From Sphingomonas sp. PP-F2F-A104-K0414 (GTDB lineage Bacteria > Pseudomonadota > Alphaproteobacteria > Sphingomonadales > Sphingomonadaceae): a stretch of 64,000 bases of DNA. The notes beneath the pieces are model-generated. The model saw only the letters and a program-made list of their open reading frames with translations, had not been told where the DNA came from and ran no database searches. Shown here piece after piece: positions 51,188 through 59,853 of this stretch (position 1 is the stretch's first letter; every line of letters starts with the position of its first letter). The stretch lies in assembly GCF_004340945.1 (NCBI RefSeq), contig NZ_SLYD01000003.1, positions 186,001-250,000 on the forward strand. The letters are read 5' to 3'. The position numbers were made by a program, and so were the translations under genes.

Positions 51188-51308
51188 CCTTCCCCGCAAG
51201 GGGGAGGTGGCGCCGAAGTTGACGGAGGGAGAGGCAAGCGATCACGTCCGTTGGGTGTCCTCCCCCTCCGACCGGCAAGTGCCGGCCACCTCCCCCTGGC
51301 GGGGAGGA
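51188..51308. repeat. Composite inverted repeat, family C, copy 3
   Basis: The left arm is CCTTCCCCGCAAGGGGGAGG-TGGC...GACGGAGGGAG and the right arm is CCTCCCCCTCCGACCGGCAA...CCTGGCGGGGAGG. It ends 87 nt before the endolysin start. Confidence 0.8.
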
Positions 51309-51395
51309 TCGAAGATCCTGACCTCCACAGAATCCCCTGTCCTACAGCGAACCAATATGGTTCGCTCTACCCCCAAACAGGGCGGGACCCACATC

Positions 51396-51932
51396 ATGAC
51401 CATCGACCACCTAATCGACGCCGTCATCGACCGCGAAGGCGGCTACTCCAACCACCCCGCAGACCGAGGCGGCCCCACCAGATACGGCATCACGCAACAA
51501 GTAGCCCGCACCAACGGCTACCCCGGAGACATGCGCAATTTCCCCCGCGCACAGGCCGAAGACATCTACCGCCGCCTCTACTGGACCCGCCCCGCCTTCG
51601 ACCAGGTCGCCCCCCGAGCCCCCAAAATCGCCGAAGAACTCTTCGACACAGGCGTCAACATGGGCCCCGCAGTCTCCGCCACCTTCCTACAACGCGCGCT
51701 CAACGCGCTCAACCGAGGCGCCACCGACTACCCCGACATGATCCTGGACGGCCGCATCGGCCCCGCGACGCTGACCGCGCTCGAAGCCTTCCTCGCCCGC
51801 CGCAAACCCGGCGGCGAAACCGTGCTCCTGAAAACGATCGAGGCGCTGCAAGGCGAACGCTACGTCGCCCTCGCCGAGACCCGTCCTGCCAACGAAGCCT
51901 TCCTCTACGGCTGGCTCGCCAACCGCACATGA
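51396..51932 (+). CDS. Phage-type endolysin, glycoside hydrolase family 108
   Basis: Predicted muramidase. The 178-aa protein has the GH108 core IDREGGYSNHPADRGGPTRY with the catalytic Glu in EGGY, then GIT, YRRLYWTRPAFDQVAPRAPK, LFDTGVNMGPAVSATFLQRA and the peptidoglycan-binding-like DYPDMILDGRIGPATLTALE. No signal peptide is seen, so it would need a holin to reach the wall. I start at ATG 51396; in-frame ATG 51357 is an alternative. A 3-TM holin gene follows 64 nt later. The pair resembles the lysis genes used to release gene transfer agents in Rhodobacter. Confidence 0.88.
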   Translation: MTIDHLIDAVIDREGGYSNHPADRGGPTRYGITQQVARTNGYPGDMRNFPRAQAEDIYRRLYWTRPAFDQVAPRAPKIAEELFDTGVNMGPAVSATFLQRALNALNRGATDYPDMILDGRIGPATLTALEAFLARRKPGGETVLLKTIEALQGERYVALAETRPANEAFLYGWLANRT

Positions 51933-51996
51933 CGCTCGCGACGAAACGCTCCCAGCGTCTACACTTCCTATACTTCACTTTTGCCGGAGGCAGCCA

Positions 51997-52254
51997 ATGA
52001 CCCCGCAACCCCTTGATCCCGCACCAGATCCCTGGATCACCCGAGCCCGCCCGACGTTCCTCTACGTGATGTACACCTTGCTGCTCGGCGCGATCCCCGC
52101 AGGCCTGATCGCCGCCGTCCGCCCGCAAATGGCACAAGCGATCGCGGCTGGCATGGCGGCGTATTTGAACGCGATCCCCGAACCCCTCTACGCGCTCTTC
52201 GGCACCGGCTATCTCGGCTACACGGTGGCGCGGGAATGGGGGAAGGGGCGGTAA
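51997..52254 (+). CDS. Holin-like 3-TM membrane protein
   Basis: An 85-aa protein. Hydrophobic segments lie at about residues 20-40 ([20 protein letters not shown]), 45-60 ([14 protein letters not shown]) and 60-75 ([15 protein letters not shown]), with the charged tail AREWGKGR. Two full helices are clear and the middle one is short. This fits the holin of 3 TMs family linked to gene-transfer release. It has a strong ribosome site (GGAGG) 7 nt upstream and follows the GH108 endolysin. No other phage gene is near. Confidence 0.75.
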   Translation: MTPQPLDPAPDPWITRARPTFLYVMYTLLLGAIPAGLIAAVRPQMAQAIAAGMAAYLNAIPEPLYALFGTGYLGYTVAREWGKGR

Positions 52255-52263
52255 CCTCCTTCT

Positions 52264-52348
52264 CCCGTCATCCTGACGAAAGTCAGGACCCAGGGTTCCA
52301 GCCGACACGTCCGTGGCTCTGGGTCCTGACTTTCGTCAGGATGACGGG
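52264..52348. repeat. Composite inverted repeat, family H, copy 2
   Basis: The left arm is CCGTCATCCTGACGAAAGTC-AGGACCCAGG and the right arm is CTGGGTCCTGACTTTCGTCA-GGATGACGG. It starts 9 nt after the holin stop and is a much better match than copy 1. Confidence 0.87.
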
Positions 52349-52424
52349 GAGGGCGCTTGATGAGCGGTCCTGCCGTTGCGGCCCCGCCCGTTGCACCCCC
52401 AAAACCAAACCCTACATCGCGCCT

Positions 52425-52988
52425 ATGAGCAACGACCCCCACGCCATGCCGACATGGCACGGCACCACGATCCTCTCGGTCCGCCGCGGCGGCAAGGTCG
52501 TCGTCATCGGCGACGGCCAGGTCTCGATGGGCCAGACCGTCATGAAACCCAACGCGCGCAAGGTCCGCCGCCTCGGCGACGGCAGCGTCATCGGCGGATT
52601 CGCCGGAGCCACCGCCGACGCCTTCACGCTGTTCGAACGCCTCGAACGCAAACTCGAAGCGCACCAGGGCCAGCTCCTGCGCGCCGCGGTCGAGCTCGCC
52701 AAGGACTGGCGCACCGACAAGTTCCTCCGCAACCTCGAAGCGATGATGATCGTCGCCGACAAGGACGTGACGCTGATCCTCACCGGCAACGGCGACGTCC
52801 TCGAACCCGAGAACGGCGTCGCGGCGATCGGCTCCGGCGGCAATTACGCGCTCGCCGCCGCCCGAGCCCTGGTCGAATACGAGACCGACGCGGAGGTGCT
52901 GTGCCGCAAGGCGATGCACATCGCGTCTGAGCTCTGTGTCTACACCAACGACCGCCTCACGGTCGAAACGATGGACTCGACCACGTAA
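52425..52988 (+). CDS. hslV: ATP-dependent protease subunit HslV
   Basis: Proteolytic core of the HslUV proteasome-like complex. The 187-aa protein contains the mature N terminus [20 protein letters not shown], in which the first Thr of TTILSV is the catalytic Thr1. Here it follows a 13-residue N-terminal peptide ([13 protein letters not shown]), so processing is required. Other family residues ([42 protein letters not shown]) are standard. It is followed by hslU across a family A repeat. Confidence 0.96.
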   Translation: MSNDPHAMPTWHGTTILSVRRGGKVVVIGDGQVSMGQTVMKPNARKVRRLGDGSVIGGFAGATADAFTLFERLERKLEAHQGQLLRAAVELAKDWRTDKFLRNLEAMMIVADKDVTLILTGNGDVLEPENGVAAIGSGGNYALAAARALVEYETDAEVLCRKAMHIASELCVYTNDRLTVETMDSTT

Positions 52989-52989
52989 T

Positions 52990-53096
52990 CCCCCTCCCGC
53001 TTGCGGGAGGGGTCAGGGGAGGGGCTGAAATAAACCCCACCCACACCTTCCGTTGCGGCCACGCCCTCCCCCGACCCCTCCCGAGCGGGAGGGGAG
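52990..53096. repeat. Composite inverted repeat, family A, copy 3 (inside hslVU)
   Basis: It begins 1 nt after the hslV stop and ends 11 nt before the hslU start. The left arm is CCCCTCCCGCTTGCGGGAGG-GGTCAGGGGAGGGGC and the right arm is GCCCTCCCCCGACCCCTCCC-GAGCGGGAGGGG. It makes up nearly all of the 119-nt gap. Confidence 0.87.
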
Positions 53097-53107
53097 AAGG
53101 TAACAAA

Positions 53108-54403
53108 ATGAACGACCAGCTCACCCCCAAGGCCATCGTCGCCGCGCTCGACGCCCACATCATCGGCCAGGCCGCCGCGAAACGCGCGGTCGCCGTCGCG
53201 ATGCGCAACCGCTGGCGCCGCCAGCAGCTCAGCGAGGACCTCCGCGACGAGGTCACGCCCAAGAACATCCTGATGATCGGGCCGACCGGCTGCGGCAAGA
53301 CCGAGATCAGCCGCCGTCTGGCGAAACTCGCCGACGCGCCGTTCGTGAAGGTCGAGGCGACCAAGTTCACCGAGGTCGGCTATGTCGGCCGCGACGTCGA
53401 ACAGATCGCCCGTGACCTCGTCGAGGAAGCCATCCGCCTCGAAAAGGAACGCCGCCGCGTTGCCGTCAAGGACAAGGCCGAGGAGGCCGCAATGTCCCGC
53501 CTGCTTGACGCGCTCACCGGCAAGAACGCGAGCGAGGCGACGCGCGAGAGCTTCAAGCAGCGCTTCCTCGACGGCCATCTCAACAATGCCGAGGTCGAGA
53601 TCGAGATCGAGCAGGCCCCGGCGATGCCATTCGACATTCCCGGCGGCGCCCCGCAGATGATCAATCTCGGCGAGATGATGAAGTCGTTCGGCGGCGGCCA
53701 GCAGCTCAAGCGCCGGAAGCTCACCGTCCACGCCGCGTGGGACAAGCTCGTCGAGGAAGAGGCTGACAAGCGTCTCGACCAGGACGAGGTCAGCCGTGCG
53801 GCGCTCGCCGACGCGGAGGCCAACGGTATCGTCTTTCTCGACGAGATCGACAAGATCGCGGTCTCCGACGGCCGCGGCGGTTCGATCAGCCGCGAGGGCG
53901 TCCAGCGCGACCTGCTACCCTTGATCGAGGGCACCACGGTCGCGACCAAGTACGGCCCGATGAAGACCGACCACATTCTCTTCATCGCCTCGGGCGCGTT
54001 CCACGTCGCCCAGCCGAGCGACCTGCTCCCCGAATTGCAGGGCCGCCTGCCGATCCGCGTCGAGTTGAAGGGCCTCACCGAAGCCGATTTCGTCGCGATC
54101 CTGTCGGATACGAAGGCGTCGCTGCCGCTGCAATACAAGGCGCTGATCGCCACCGAAGGCGTCGGCATCGAGTTCACCGAAGACGGCATCGCCGCAATCG
54201 CGCGCATCGCCGCCGAGGTGAATTCGGAGATCGAGAACATTGGCGCGCGACGTTTGCAGACGGTGATGGAAAAGCTGCTCGAGGAGGTCAGCTACAACGC
54301 CGAAGACCGCGGCGGCTCGAACCTCGTCATCGACGGCGCGTACGTCGACAGCCAGTTGAAGGAAATCGCCCGCAACACGGATCTGAGCCGCTTCGTGCTC
54401 TAA
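53108..54403 (+). CDS. hslU: ATP-dependent protease ATPase subunit HslU
   Basis: AAA+ unfoldase of the HslUV complex. At 431 aa, Walker A reads [15 protein letters not shown] at about residues 57-70 and Walker B reads [13 protein letters not shown]. The I domain (about 110-235) has the family [20 protein letters not shown] region. The C terminus [10 protein letters not shown] is the tail that activates HslV. It is transcribed with hslV through a palindromic repeat. A family F repeat follows the stop. Confidence 0.96.
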   Translation: MNDQLTPKAIVAALDAHIIGQAAAKRAVAVAMRNRWRRQQLSEDLRDEVTPKNILMIGPTGCGKTEISRRLAKLADAPFVKVEATKFTEVGYVGRDVEQIARDLVEEAIRLEKERRRVAVKDKAEEAAMSRLLDALTGKNASEATRESFKQRFLDGHLNNAEVEIEIEQAPAMPFDIPGGAPQMINLGEMMKSFGGGQQLKRRKLTVHAAWDKLVEEEADKRLDQDEVSRAALADAEANGIVFLDEIDKIAVSDGRGGSISREGVQRDLLPLIEGTTVATKYGPMKTDHILFIASGAFHVAQPSDLLPELQGRLPIRVELKGLTEADFVAILSDTKASLPLQYKALIATEGVGIEFTEDGIAAIARIAAEVNSEIENIGARRLQTVMEKLLEEVSYNAEDRGGSNLVIDGAYVDSQLKEIARNTDLSRFVL

Positions 54404-54405
54404 TT

Positions 54406-54485
54406 GCTTTCCTGCGAACGCAGGAATCCAGGGTAACATGGAGAAACGCTCGTAACCTTGGACTCCTGCGTGCGCAGGAGAACAA
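54406..54485. repeat. Composite inverted repeat, family F, copy 6
   Basis: TTGCTTTCCTGCGAACGCAG-GAATCCAGG and CTTGGACTCCTGCGTGCGCA-GGAGAACAA, around a centre of about 25 nt. It starts 2 nt after the hslU stop and ends just before the ribosome site of the nitroreductase gene. Confidence 0.82.
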
Positions 54486-54504
54486 AATTGGAGAGGAGAA
54501 CACC

Positions 54505-55170
54505 ATGGACGTGACCGAAGCCATAGCCGCTCGCCGCTCCGTCCGAGGCTTCCTCGACACCCCGGTCGATCCCGCACTCCTCCACGACCTCGCGATAAAA
54601 GCGTCCCGAGCCGCAACCGGTGGTAACCTCCAGCCCTGGCACATCGCCATCGTCCAAGGCGAACCCCTGGCCCGCCTCAAGGCGACGATGGCCGCAAAAC
54701 TCGCCACCGGCGAAGCCGAAACCCCAGCCTACGACGTCTACCCGAAAGACCTCACCGCTCCCTACCGGGACCGCCGCTACACCGTCGGCGAAGCGATGTA
54801 CGCGCACCTCGGCATCCCCCGCGACGACAAGACCGCCCGCCGGGACTGGTTCGCCCGCAATTTCGAATTCTTCGGTGCCCCCGCCGCGTATTTCTGCACG
54901 GTCGATCGCCGCATGGGGCCGCCGCAATGGTCGGATCTCGGCATGTACCTGCAGAACCTGATGCTGCTCGCGGTCGAGGCTGGACTCGCCACCTGTCCGC
55001 AGGAATGTTGGGCGATGTATCCGGAAACGGTCGGGACGTTTCTCGAGATACGGGAAGACCGCATGCTCTTCTGCGGCATGGCGATCGGTTATGAGGACAA
55101 GAGCGCTCGGGTAAACGCGTTGCGCACGGAGCGCGCGGACGAAGCGGAATGGCTGACGACGATCCGCTGA
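54505..55170 (+). CDS. Nitroreductase family protein
   Basis: A 221-aa FMN-dependent NAD(P)H oxidoreductase. The FMN-binding N-terminal motif is EAIAARRSVRGFLDTPVD, then AATGGNLQPWHIAIVQ, and the C-terminal GMAIGYEDKSARVNALRTER is a typical end. The middle PQWSDLGMYLQNLMLLAVEA aligns with the dimer interface helix. The substrate is not deducible; nitroaromatics or quinones are usual. A strong ribosome site GAGAGGAG precedes the ATG, at the edge of a family F repeat. Confidence 0.93.
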   Translation: MDVTEAIAARRSVRGFLDTPVDPALLHDLAIKASRAATGGNLQPWHIAIVQGEPLARLKATMAAKLATGEAETPAYDVYPKDLTAPYRDRRYTVGEAMYAHLGIPRDDKTARRDWFARNFEFFGAPAAYFCTVDRRMGPPQWSDLGMYLQNLMLLAVEAGLATCPQECWAMYPETVGTFLEIREDRMLFCGMAIGYEDKSARVNALRTERADEAEWLTTIR

Positions 55171-55199
55171 CAGCCCTCCAGCTACCGCAAACCAAACCC

Positions 55200-55302
55200 C
55201 ACCCCGGCGAAGGCCGGGGCCCAGGTGGGAAACGATTGTAACGGATGTACGCGCTTCGTTACGCTGGTCCTGCCAACTGGACCCCGGCCTCCGCCGGGGT
55301 GG
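55200..55302. repeat. Composite inverted repeat, family D, copy 8
   Basis: CACCCCGGCGAAGGCCGGGG-CCCAGGTGG and CCAACTGGACCCCGGCCTCC-GCCGGGGTGG. It lies in the convergent gap after the nitroreductase. Confidence 0.88.
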
Positions 55303-55334
55303 AGTGCGTGTGCTGAGTGTGCGTATGCCAAGCG

Positions 55335-55389
55335 TGTTCACCCGCGACGGCGGGTGCCCAGACTGGGTCCCCGCCTTCGCGGGGGAACA
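55335..55389. repeat. Composite inverted repeat, family F, copy 7
   Basis: TGTTCACCCGCGACGGCGGG-TGCCCAG, then CTGGGTCCCCGCCTTCGCGG-GGGAACA. It ends 5 nt before the stop of the next gene. Confidence 0.85.
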
Positions 55390-55394
55390 AGTTT

Positions 55395-55661
55395 CTAGAG
55401 AACCACCGTCACCGGCTTGGCGCCCCTGATCCCCGCGAGGATCATCGCCTCCCACACCGCCGGATCACCCGCCGCGGCCATCGCCTTGTCAGGCTCGCGC
55501 AACGTCTTCAGCACAGCCAGCGCATCGGGCAGATAATCCGCCCAAGCCGCGTCGATCAGCCGCGACGCCGACTCGGCATCGCCGCCGGCGTTGCAGCTGA
55601 TCCGCTGTCCCGCCAGCACGCGTGCGACGCGTTCGGCGACAGGTGTAGTGGAAACGTCCAT
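55395..55661 (-). CDS. Conserved small protein of unknown function (88 aa)
   Basis: Not recognised. The 88-aa protein is helical: MDVSTTPVAERVARVLAGQR, then a middle segment SASRLIDAAWADYLPDALAV and a C-terminal AAGDPAVWEAMILAGIRGAK. It has one Cys and no signal peptide. I start at ATG 55661 because GGAG lies 7 nt upstream; the ATG at 55667 would overlap that site. It is 57 nt from the helicase gene on the same strand. Confidence 0.65.
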   Translation of the reverse strand: MDVSTTPVAERVARVLAGQRISCNAGGDAESASRLIDAAWADYLPDALAVLKTLREPDKAMAAAGDPAVWEAMILAGIRGAKPVTVVL

Positions 55662-55718
55662 GAGCATTCTCCTCGCGGGACCGGTCTACACCAAACCCGC
55701 GAGGCGAACGAATGCTCC

Positions 55719-57149
55719 TTAGCGTGCCGGGCCTGAACCCGCGCCACGGCTCGGACCACGGCCACCGCCGCCGGCTGGACGACCGCCGCCCTGACCGCCG
55801 GGACGACCACCGCCCTGGGGACGACCGCCGCCGCCTTGGCCGCCACCGCCACCCTGGCCACCACGGCTCGCACCCGCATAGTTACGGCCGGTCGTACCGG
55901 TCGCCCTCGGCGAATGCGTCGCCCGCGGCCGTGCCGGATCGCGCGGACGGTCGATCCGGACTTCTGGATCGGCGCCCATCGTCTTCACGCGCGTCTGCTT
56001 GATCTGGTTCGACAGGTTGACGAAATCGTCCGGCAGCGACCGGACCTGGACCTTCTGGCGGGTGATCCGCTCGATGTCGCGCAGGTAGGCCTTCTCGTCA
56101 TCCGCGCAGAACGCGACGGCGATGCCGCTGGCGCCCGCACGCGCGGTACGGCCGATGCGGTGGACATACTGCTCGGCGACGTTCGGCAGCTCGAAGTTGA
56201 TGACGTGCGAAACGCCCGAGACGTCGATGCCGCGCGCGGCGATGTCGGTCGCGATCAGGACCTTGACCTTGCCCTGCTTGAACTCGCCGAGTGCGCGCTC
56301 GCGCTGGCCCTGGCTCTTGTTGCCGTGGATCGCGTTCGACGCGATGCCGTTGCCGGCGAGCAGCTTCACGACGCGGTCGGCGCCATGCTTGGTACGCGTG
56401 AACACGAGCGCGCGGTCGATGGCAGGATCGGCCAGCGTGATCGTCAGCAGCGCCTGCTTTTCCGACTGGTTGCAGAAGGTGACATACTGGTCGACGCGCT
56501 CGGCGGTCGTCGCAGCCGGCTTTACCGACACCGTCTTCGGGTCGAGCAGGAACTGCGACGCGAGCTCGCGGATCGCGACCGGCATCGTTGCCGAGAAGAA
56601 CAGCGTCTGGCGCTTCTTCGGCAGCATGCGGACGATCTTCTTCAGCGCGTGGATGAAGCCGAGGTCCATCATCTGGTCGGCTTCGTCGAGCACGAGGATC
56701 TCGATCATCGAGAGGTTGACGAAGCCCTGCTCGATCAGATCGATCAGACGGCCCGGCGTGGCGACGAGGATGTCGACGCCGCGGCTCATGTCCTGGCGGT
56801 TCTTGTTGATGCTGGTGCCGCCGAACACGGTCGTCACCGACATCTTGCTGAACTGGCCGTAAGCGCGCGCGCTGTCGGCGATCTGGCTGGCGAGTTCGCG
56901 CGTCGGTGCGAGCACCAGCATGCGGCAATGCGTCGGCAGGACGCGCTTCTGGTTTTCGGTCAGGCGCTGGATCGACGGCAGCACGAACGCCGCGGTCTTG
57001 CCGGTGCCGGTCTGCGCGATGCCGAGCAGATCGCCGCCTTCGAGCAGGATCGGGATCGACTGTGCCTGGATCGGCGTCGGCTCGGTGTAGCCCTTGGCTT
57101 CGAGCGCACGGACGAGCGGCTCGGCAAGGCCGAGGTTTGCAAATGACAT
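55719..57149 (-). CDS. DEAD-box RNA helicase (RhlE-like)
   Basis: RNA helicase likely active in ribosome assembly or mRNA decay. At 476 aa, the Q motif region (PTPIQAQSIPILLEGG), motif I AQTGTGKT, motif II LDEADQMMD (DEAD), motif III SATM and motif VI HRIGRTARAG are all present. The C-terminal 80 residues are Arg/Gly/Pro-rich with GGQGGGGG repeats, a low-complexity RNA-binding tail. I start at ATG 57149 (MSFANLGLAEPLVRALEAKG). The upstream frame lacks family similarity. The 224-nt upstream gap has a possible TTGACT promoter box at 57337-57342. Confidence 0.93.
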   Translation of the reverse strand: MSFANLGLAEPLVRALEAKGYTEPTPIQAQSIPILLEGGDLLGIAQTGTGKTAAFVLPSIQRLTENQKRVLPTHCRMLVLAPTRELASQIADSARAYGQFSKMSVTTVFGGTSINKNRQDMSRGVDILVATPGRLIDLIEQGFVNLSMIEILVLDEADQMMDLGFIHALKKIVRMLPKKRQTLFFSATMPVAIRELASQFLLDPKTVSVKPAATTAERVDQYVTFCNQSEKQALLTITLADPAIDRALVFTRTKHGADRVVKLLAGNGIASNAIHGNKSQGQRERALGEFKQGKVKVLIATDIAARGIDVSGVSHVINFELPNVAEQYVHRIGRTARAGASGIAVAFCADDEKAYLRDIERITRQKVQVRSLPDDFVNLSNQIKQTRVKTMGADPEVRIDRPRDPARPRATHSPRATGTTGRNYAGASRGGQGGGGGQGGGGRPQGGGRPGGQGGGRPAGGGGRGPSRGAGSGPAR

Positions 57150-57373
57150 GAATAGTCTCTCAAATAGATGCCGGGCTCGCGAATCCACACAAGGACGCGC
57201 GAGGGGCGGTGGTGTTTTGACACCCCGCGTGAAAAGGGAAGCCCGTTGGAAACGACCGAGGCGGAGCTAAGACCCTAAGGTCCAATCACGCTGCATTACG
57301 CCTCGATGGCCGCCATTTGGCGAACCACAGTCGAAAAGTCAACCTTCGGCCCCTTTTCGCACCCCTGGCGACG

Positions 57374-58102
57374 TCAGGTCCGGATCTGGCCCAGATGCAG
57401 ATAGCGCTCGTTGAACTCCGCGGCGTCGCGCAGGCGGGGCCAGTCGGTCACGCTGACCTGCCGCTTCTTGCGCGCGATCAGCCCGTCGTTCTCGAGCGAT
57501 TTCAGGACACGGTTTACGTGCACGGGGGTCAGCCCAAGCGCGTCGCCAAGCTGTTCCTGAGTCATCGGCAACTCGTAGGCCATGGCATCCCCGAGCGTCG
57601 ATTTCTTGAACCGCACGGAAAATTCACAGAGCAGATGCGCCAACCGGCTGCGCGCGTTGCGCCTGCCGACGTTGAGCAGCCATTCGCGGTGGATCGATGC
57701 CTCGACCAGCGCATCGATCCACAAGGCCTGGCCCGCGGTCGGGCACGCCTCGATAAATTGACGCAACGCCACGATCGGCACCTCCGCCAACGTCAGTCTG
57801 GTCAGCGCCTGGATGTCGTGATCGGATTCATCGAGGAACAGGTTCTGGAGGTCGACGAACTCGCCGGGCATCAGGATCGACACGATCTCGCGCTCGCCAT
57901 TGGGCGTCAGCTTCTGCCGATAAGCGAGACCAGCGAGGATGAAGGCGCAGCGCGTCGGACGTTGGCCTTCGCGCAGCATGTAGGTCGACGCATCGATCGT
58001 CCGCACCTTGAACGGCAGCGCAGCGATCTGAGCACGGTCATCCGCACGCAGCGCCATCCGCGACTCGAACTTCCGTGTAACCTGTTCAGTCACGGTGGAC
58101 AT
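57374..58102 (-). CDS. Crp/Fnr family transcriptional regulator
   Basis: A 242-aa protein. A cNMP-like beta-roll spans about 45-130 (REGQRPTRCAFILAGLAYRQ and ILMPGEFVDLQNLFLDESDH). The C-terminal winged helix is MTQEQLGDALGLTPVHVNRV. No Fe-S cysteine cluster is present. It belongs to a sphingomonad type with an RxxLT...HVNR recognition helix. The start is uncertain: ATG 58102, an upstream ATG at 58123 or GTG 58108 are all possible. An inverted repeat upstream (58160-58198) may regulate it. Confidence 0.9.
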   Translation of the reverse strand: MSTVTEQVTRKFESRMALRADDRAQIAALPFKVRTIDASTYMLREGQRPTRCAFILAGLAYRQKLTPNGEREIVSILMPGEFVDLQNLFLDESDHDIQALTRLTLAEVPIVALRQFIEACPTAGQALWIDALVEASIHREWLLNVGRRNARSRLAHLLCEFSVRFKKSTLGDAMAYELPMTQEQLGDALGLTPVHVNRVLKSLENDGLIARKKRQVSVTDWPRLRDAAEFNERYLHLGQIRT

Positions 58103-58159
58103 ATCCACGTGCACTCTCCGCATCAGGGCAGGAGCACTCGTTTCTCGCTGTCACCCTCA

Positions 58160-58198
58160 CTGGGATAGCGCGTTGGCGGATGTCGCACCTTATCCCAG
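58160..58198. promoter_or_regulatory. Inverted repeat in the promoter region of the Crp/Fnr gene
   Basis: CTGGGATA (58160-58167) and TATCCCAG (58191-58198) form a perfect 8-bp inverted repeat with a 23-nt spacer. The left-arm and right-arm centres are 31 bp apart, about three helical turns. On the minus strand a TTGTCA box (58216-58211) is 17 nt before ATAAGG (58193-58188), which overlaps one arm. It could be an operator, but the spacing is long. Confidence 0.4.
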
Positions 58199-58283
58199 GA
58201 TTGAGCAGACTGACAAAACCCATGTTATATTATTGCGGGGTGTTCTGACGTCCTTAGGGCACGGCGCCCGGTCGACTCCGGCG

Positions 58284-58550
58284 TCAGGCATGTAATGAAC
58301 CGGAGGCGCCCGCATGAGGGCTTCCCGGTTCGTCTATCGTGACCGCGACGGCGAGCAGCACATGCCCCTGGTCGTTGCGGACCGCGACACGAAAATGTGC
58401 GCCGTGGCGCGCGATCGCGGGATGGTCGCTAAGATAATCGCCCGCGAAAATGACCGCCTGGACACGCGCTACCTCGTCGTCGGCCAAATCGGTGCCGTCG
58501 TCGTCATTGACGTGTTTATGGTTGTCGATGTCGAAGAAGTATCTGGGCAT
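58284..58550 (-). CDS. DUF6894 family small protein
   Basis: An 88-aa cytoplasmic protein with the hallmark N terminus MPRYFFDIDNHKHVNDDDGT and the following LADDEVARVQAVIFAG. The C-terminal AHFRVAVRNDQGHVLLAVAV is a beta-rich segment. The function of this family is not known. I start at ATG 58550 so the protein begins with MPRYFFD, as in other family members. It is a lone gene upstream of the Crp/Fnr gene on the same strand. Confidence 0.82.
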   Translation of the reverse strand: MPRYFFDIDNHKHVNDDDGTDLADDEVARVQAVIFAGDYLSDHPAIARHGAHFRVAVRNDQGHVLLAVAVTIDEPGSPHAGASGSLHA

Positions 58551-58701
58551 GCTCGACTTCCTCAACCGTTACGCAAGCCTAATTCCTAGCAGGCCGGCGC
58601 TCCCTGCGCTCTTACCAAAATCAGTTTCGATGCGCGCAGCAAGCTCGACTTGACCAGCGTCGCGGGCGTAGGATGCGTGCAAACAATAGAGGATCCGCCC
58701 C

Positions 58702-59721
58702 ATGAAACTGGCCAGCCTGAAGCATCCCGACGCTACTCGGGGACGAGACGGCAAGCTTGTGGTCGTCTCCAACGACCTCGCCTGGTACGCTGATGCGAGC
58801 CATATCGCGCCGACGCTGCAGGCCGCGCTCGACGACTGGGACCGGCTTTCGATCGACCTCAAGAACCTGTCGACCGATCTCGAGCACGAGATGATCCCGA
58901 TGCGCCGCTTCCACGAGCATGACGCCGAGTCGCCGTTGCCGCGTGCGTATCAATGGGCGGATGGCTCGGCCTACGTGAATCATGTTGCGCTCGTGCGACA
59001 GGCGCGTGCGGCGGAGATGCCCGACAGCTTCTGGCACGATCCGCTGATGTACCAGGGCGGCTCGGACGGGTTCCTGGGGCCGCGCGATCCGATACCGCTC
59101 GCCGACGAATCCTGGGGCTGCGACATGGAGGGCGAAGTCGTCGTCGTTACCGGCGACGTCCCGCTCGGCGCGAGTCGCGACGAGGCGCTGGCGGCGATCT
59201 TGCTGGTCGGGCTCACCAACGACGTCTCGCTGCGCAACCTGATCCCCGGTGAACTCGGCAAGGGCTTCGGCTTCTTCCAGTCGAAGCCGGCCAGCGCGTT
59301 CTCGCCCGTCTTCGTCACCCCCGACTCGCTCGGCGACTGGTGGAAGGACGGCAAGCTGCATCGCAAGCTGATGGTCGACCTTAACGGCCAGCCGCTCGGT
59401 CGCGCCGAAGCCGGCGAGGACATGACGTTCGATTTCGGCACGCTGGTCGCGCACGCCGCCAAGACCCGCAAGCTCGGCGCGGGGACGATCGTCGGCTCGG
59501 GCACCGTCTCGAACCGCGGCCCCGATGGTGGTCCCGGCAAGTCGGTTGCCGAGGGTGGCGTCGGCTATTCCTGCCTCGCCGAAGTCCGGACTATCGAAAC
59601 CATACAGGGCGGCAAGCCCGTCACGCCGTTCCTCAAGCAGGGCGACGTCGTCCGGATCTGGGCCGAGGACGACAAGCGCCATCCGATCTTCGGCGTGATC
59701 GAACAGACCGTCGGCGGCTGA
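58702..59721 (+). CDS. Fumarylacetoacetate hydrolase family protein
   Basis: A 339-aa member of the FAH superfamily, which hydrolyses C-C bonds of 1,3-dicarbonyl compounds with Mg2+ or Ca2+. The metal-site Glu/Asp residues lie in WGCDMEGEVVVVTGDVPLGA, and TNDVSLRNLIPGELGKGFGF is the family core. GTIVGSGTVSNRGPDGGPGK and the C-terminal FLKQGDVVRIWAEDDKRHPI are typical. It is likely a catabolic hydrolase, possibly in tyrosine or aromatic breakdown, but the gene sits beside no other genes of that pathway. The substrate is not assigned. Confidence 0.9.
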   Translation: MKLASLKHPDATRGRDGKLVVVSNDLAWYADASHIAPTLQAALDDWDRLSIDLKNLSTDLEHEMIPMRRFHEHDAESPLPRAYQWADGSAYVNHVALVRQARAAEMPDSFWHDPLMYQGGSDGFLGPRDPIPLADESWGCDMEGEVVVVTGDVPLGASRDEALAAILLVGLTNDVSLRNLIPGELGKGFGFFQSKPASAFSPVFVTPDSLGDWWKDGKLHRKLMVDLNGQPLGRAEAGEDMTFDFGTLVAHAAKTRKLGAGTIVGSGTVSNRGPDGGPGKSVAEGGVGYSCLAEVRTIETIQGGKPVTPFLKQGDVVRIWAEDDKRHPIFGVIEQTVGG

Positions 59722-59853
59722 ATTCTGCGGAGGGGGAGAAAAATCCGCGCGGCACATCGTGAATGCGCAACTCCCCCTCGCAATCTGCGTTGAAATTTAA
59801 TAACAAGCCTCGGTAAGAGTGTTCCGCGGTCACAGCGGCCTCATGGAGATGGA

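Noticed and set aside
57337..57370. Cold-shock type long leader before the DEAD-box helicase
   Set aside because: A TTGACT box and a leader of roughly 160 nt are possible, but no conserved cold box is visible, so I did not list a regulatory feature.
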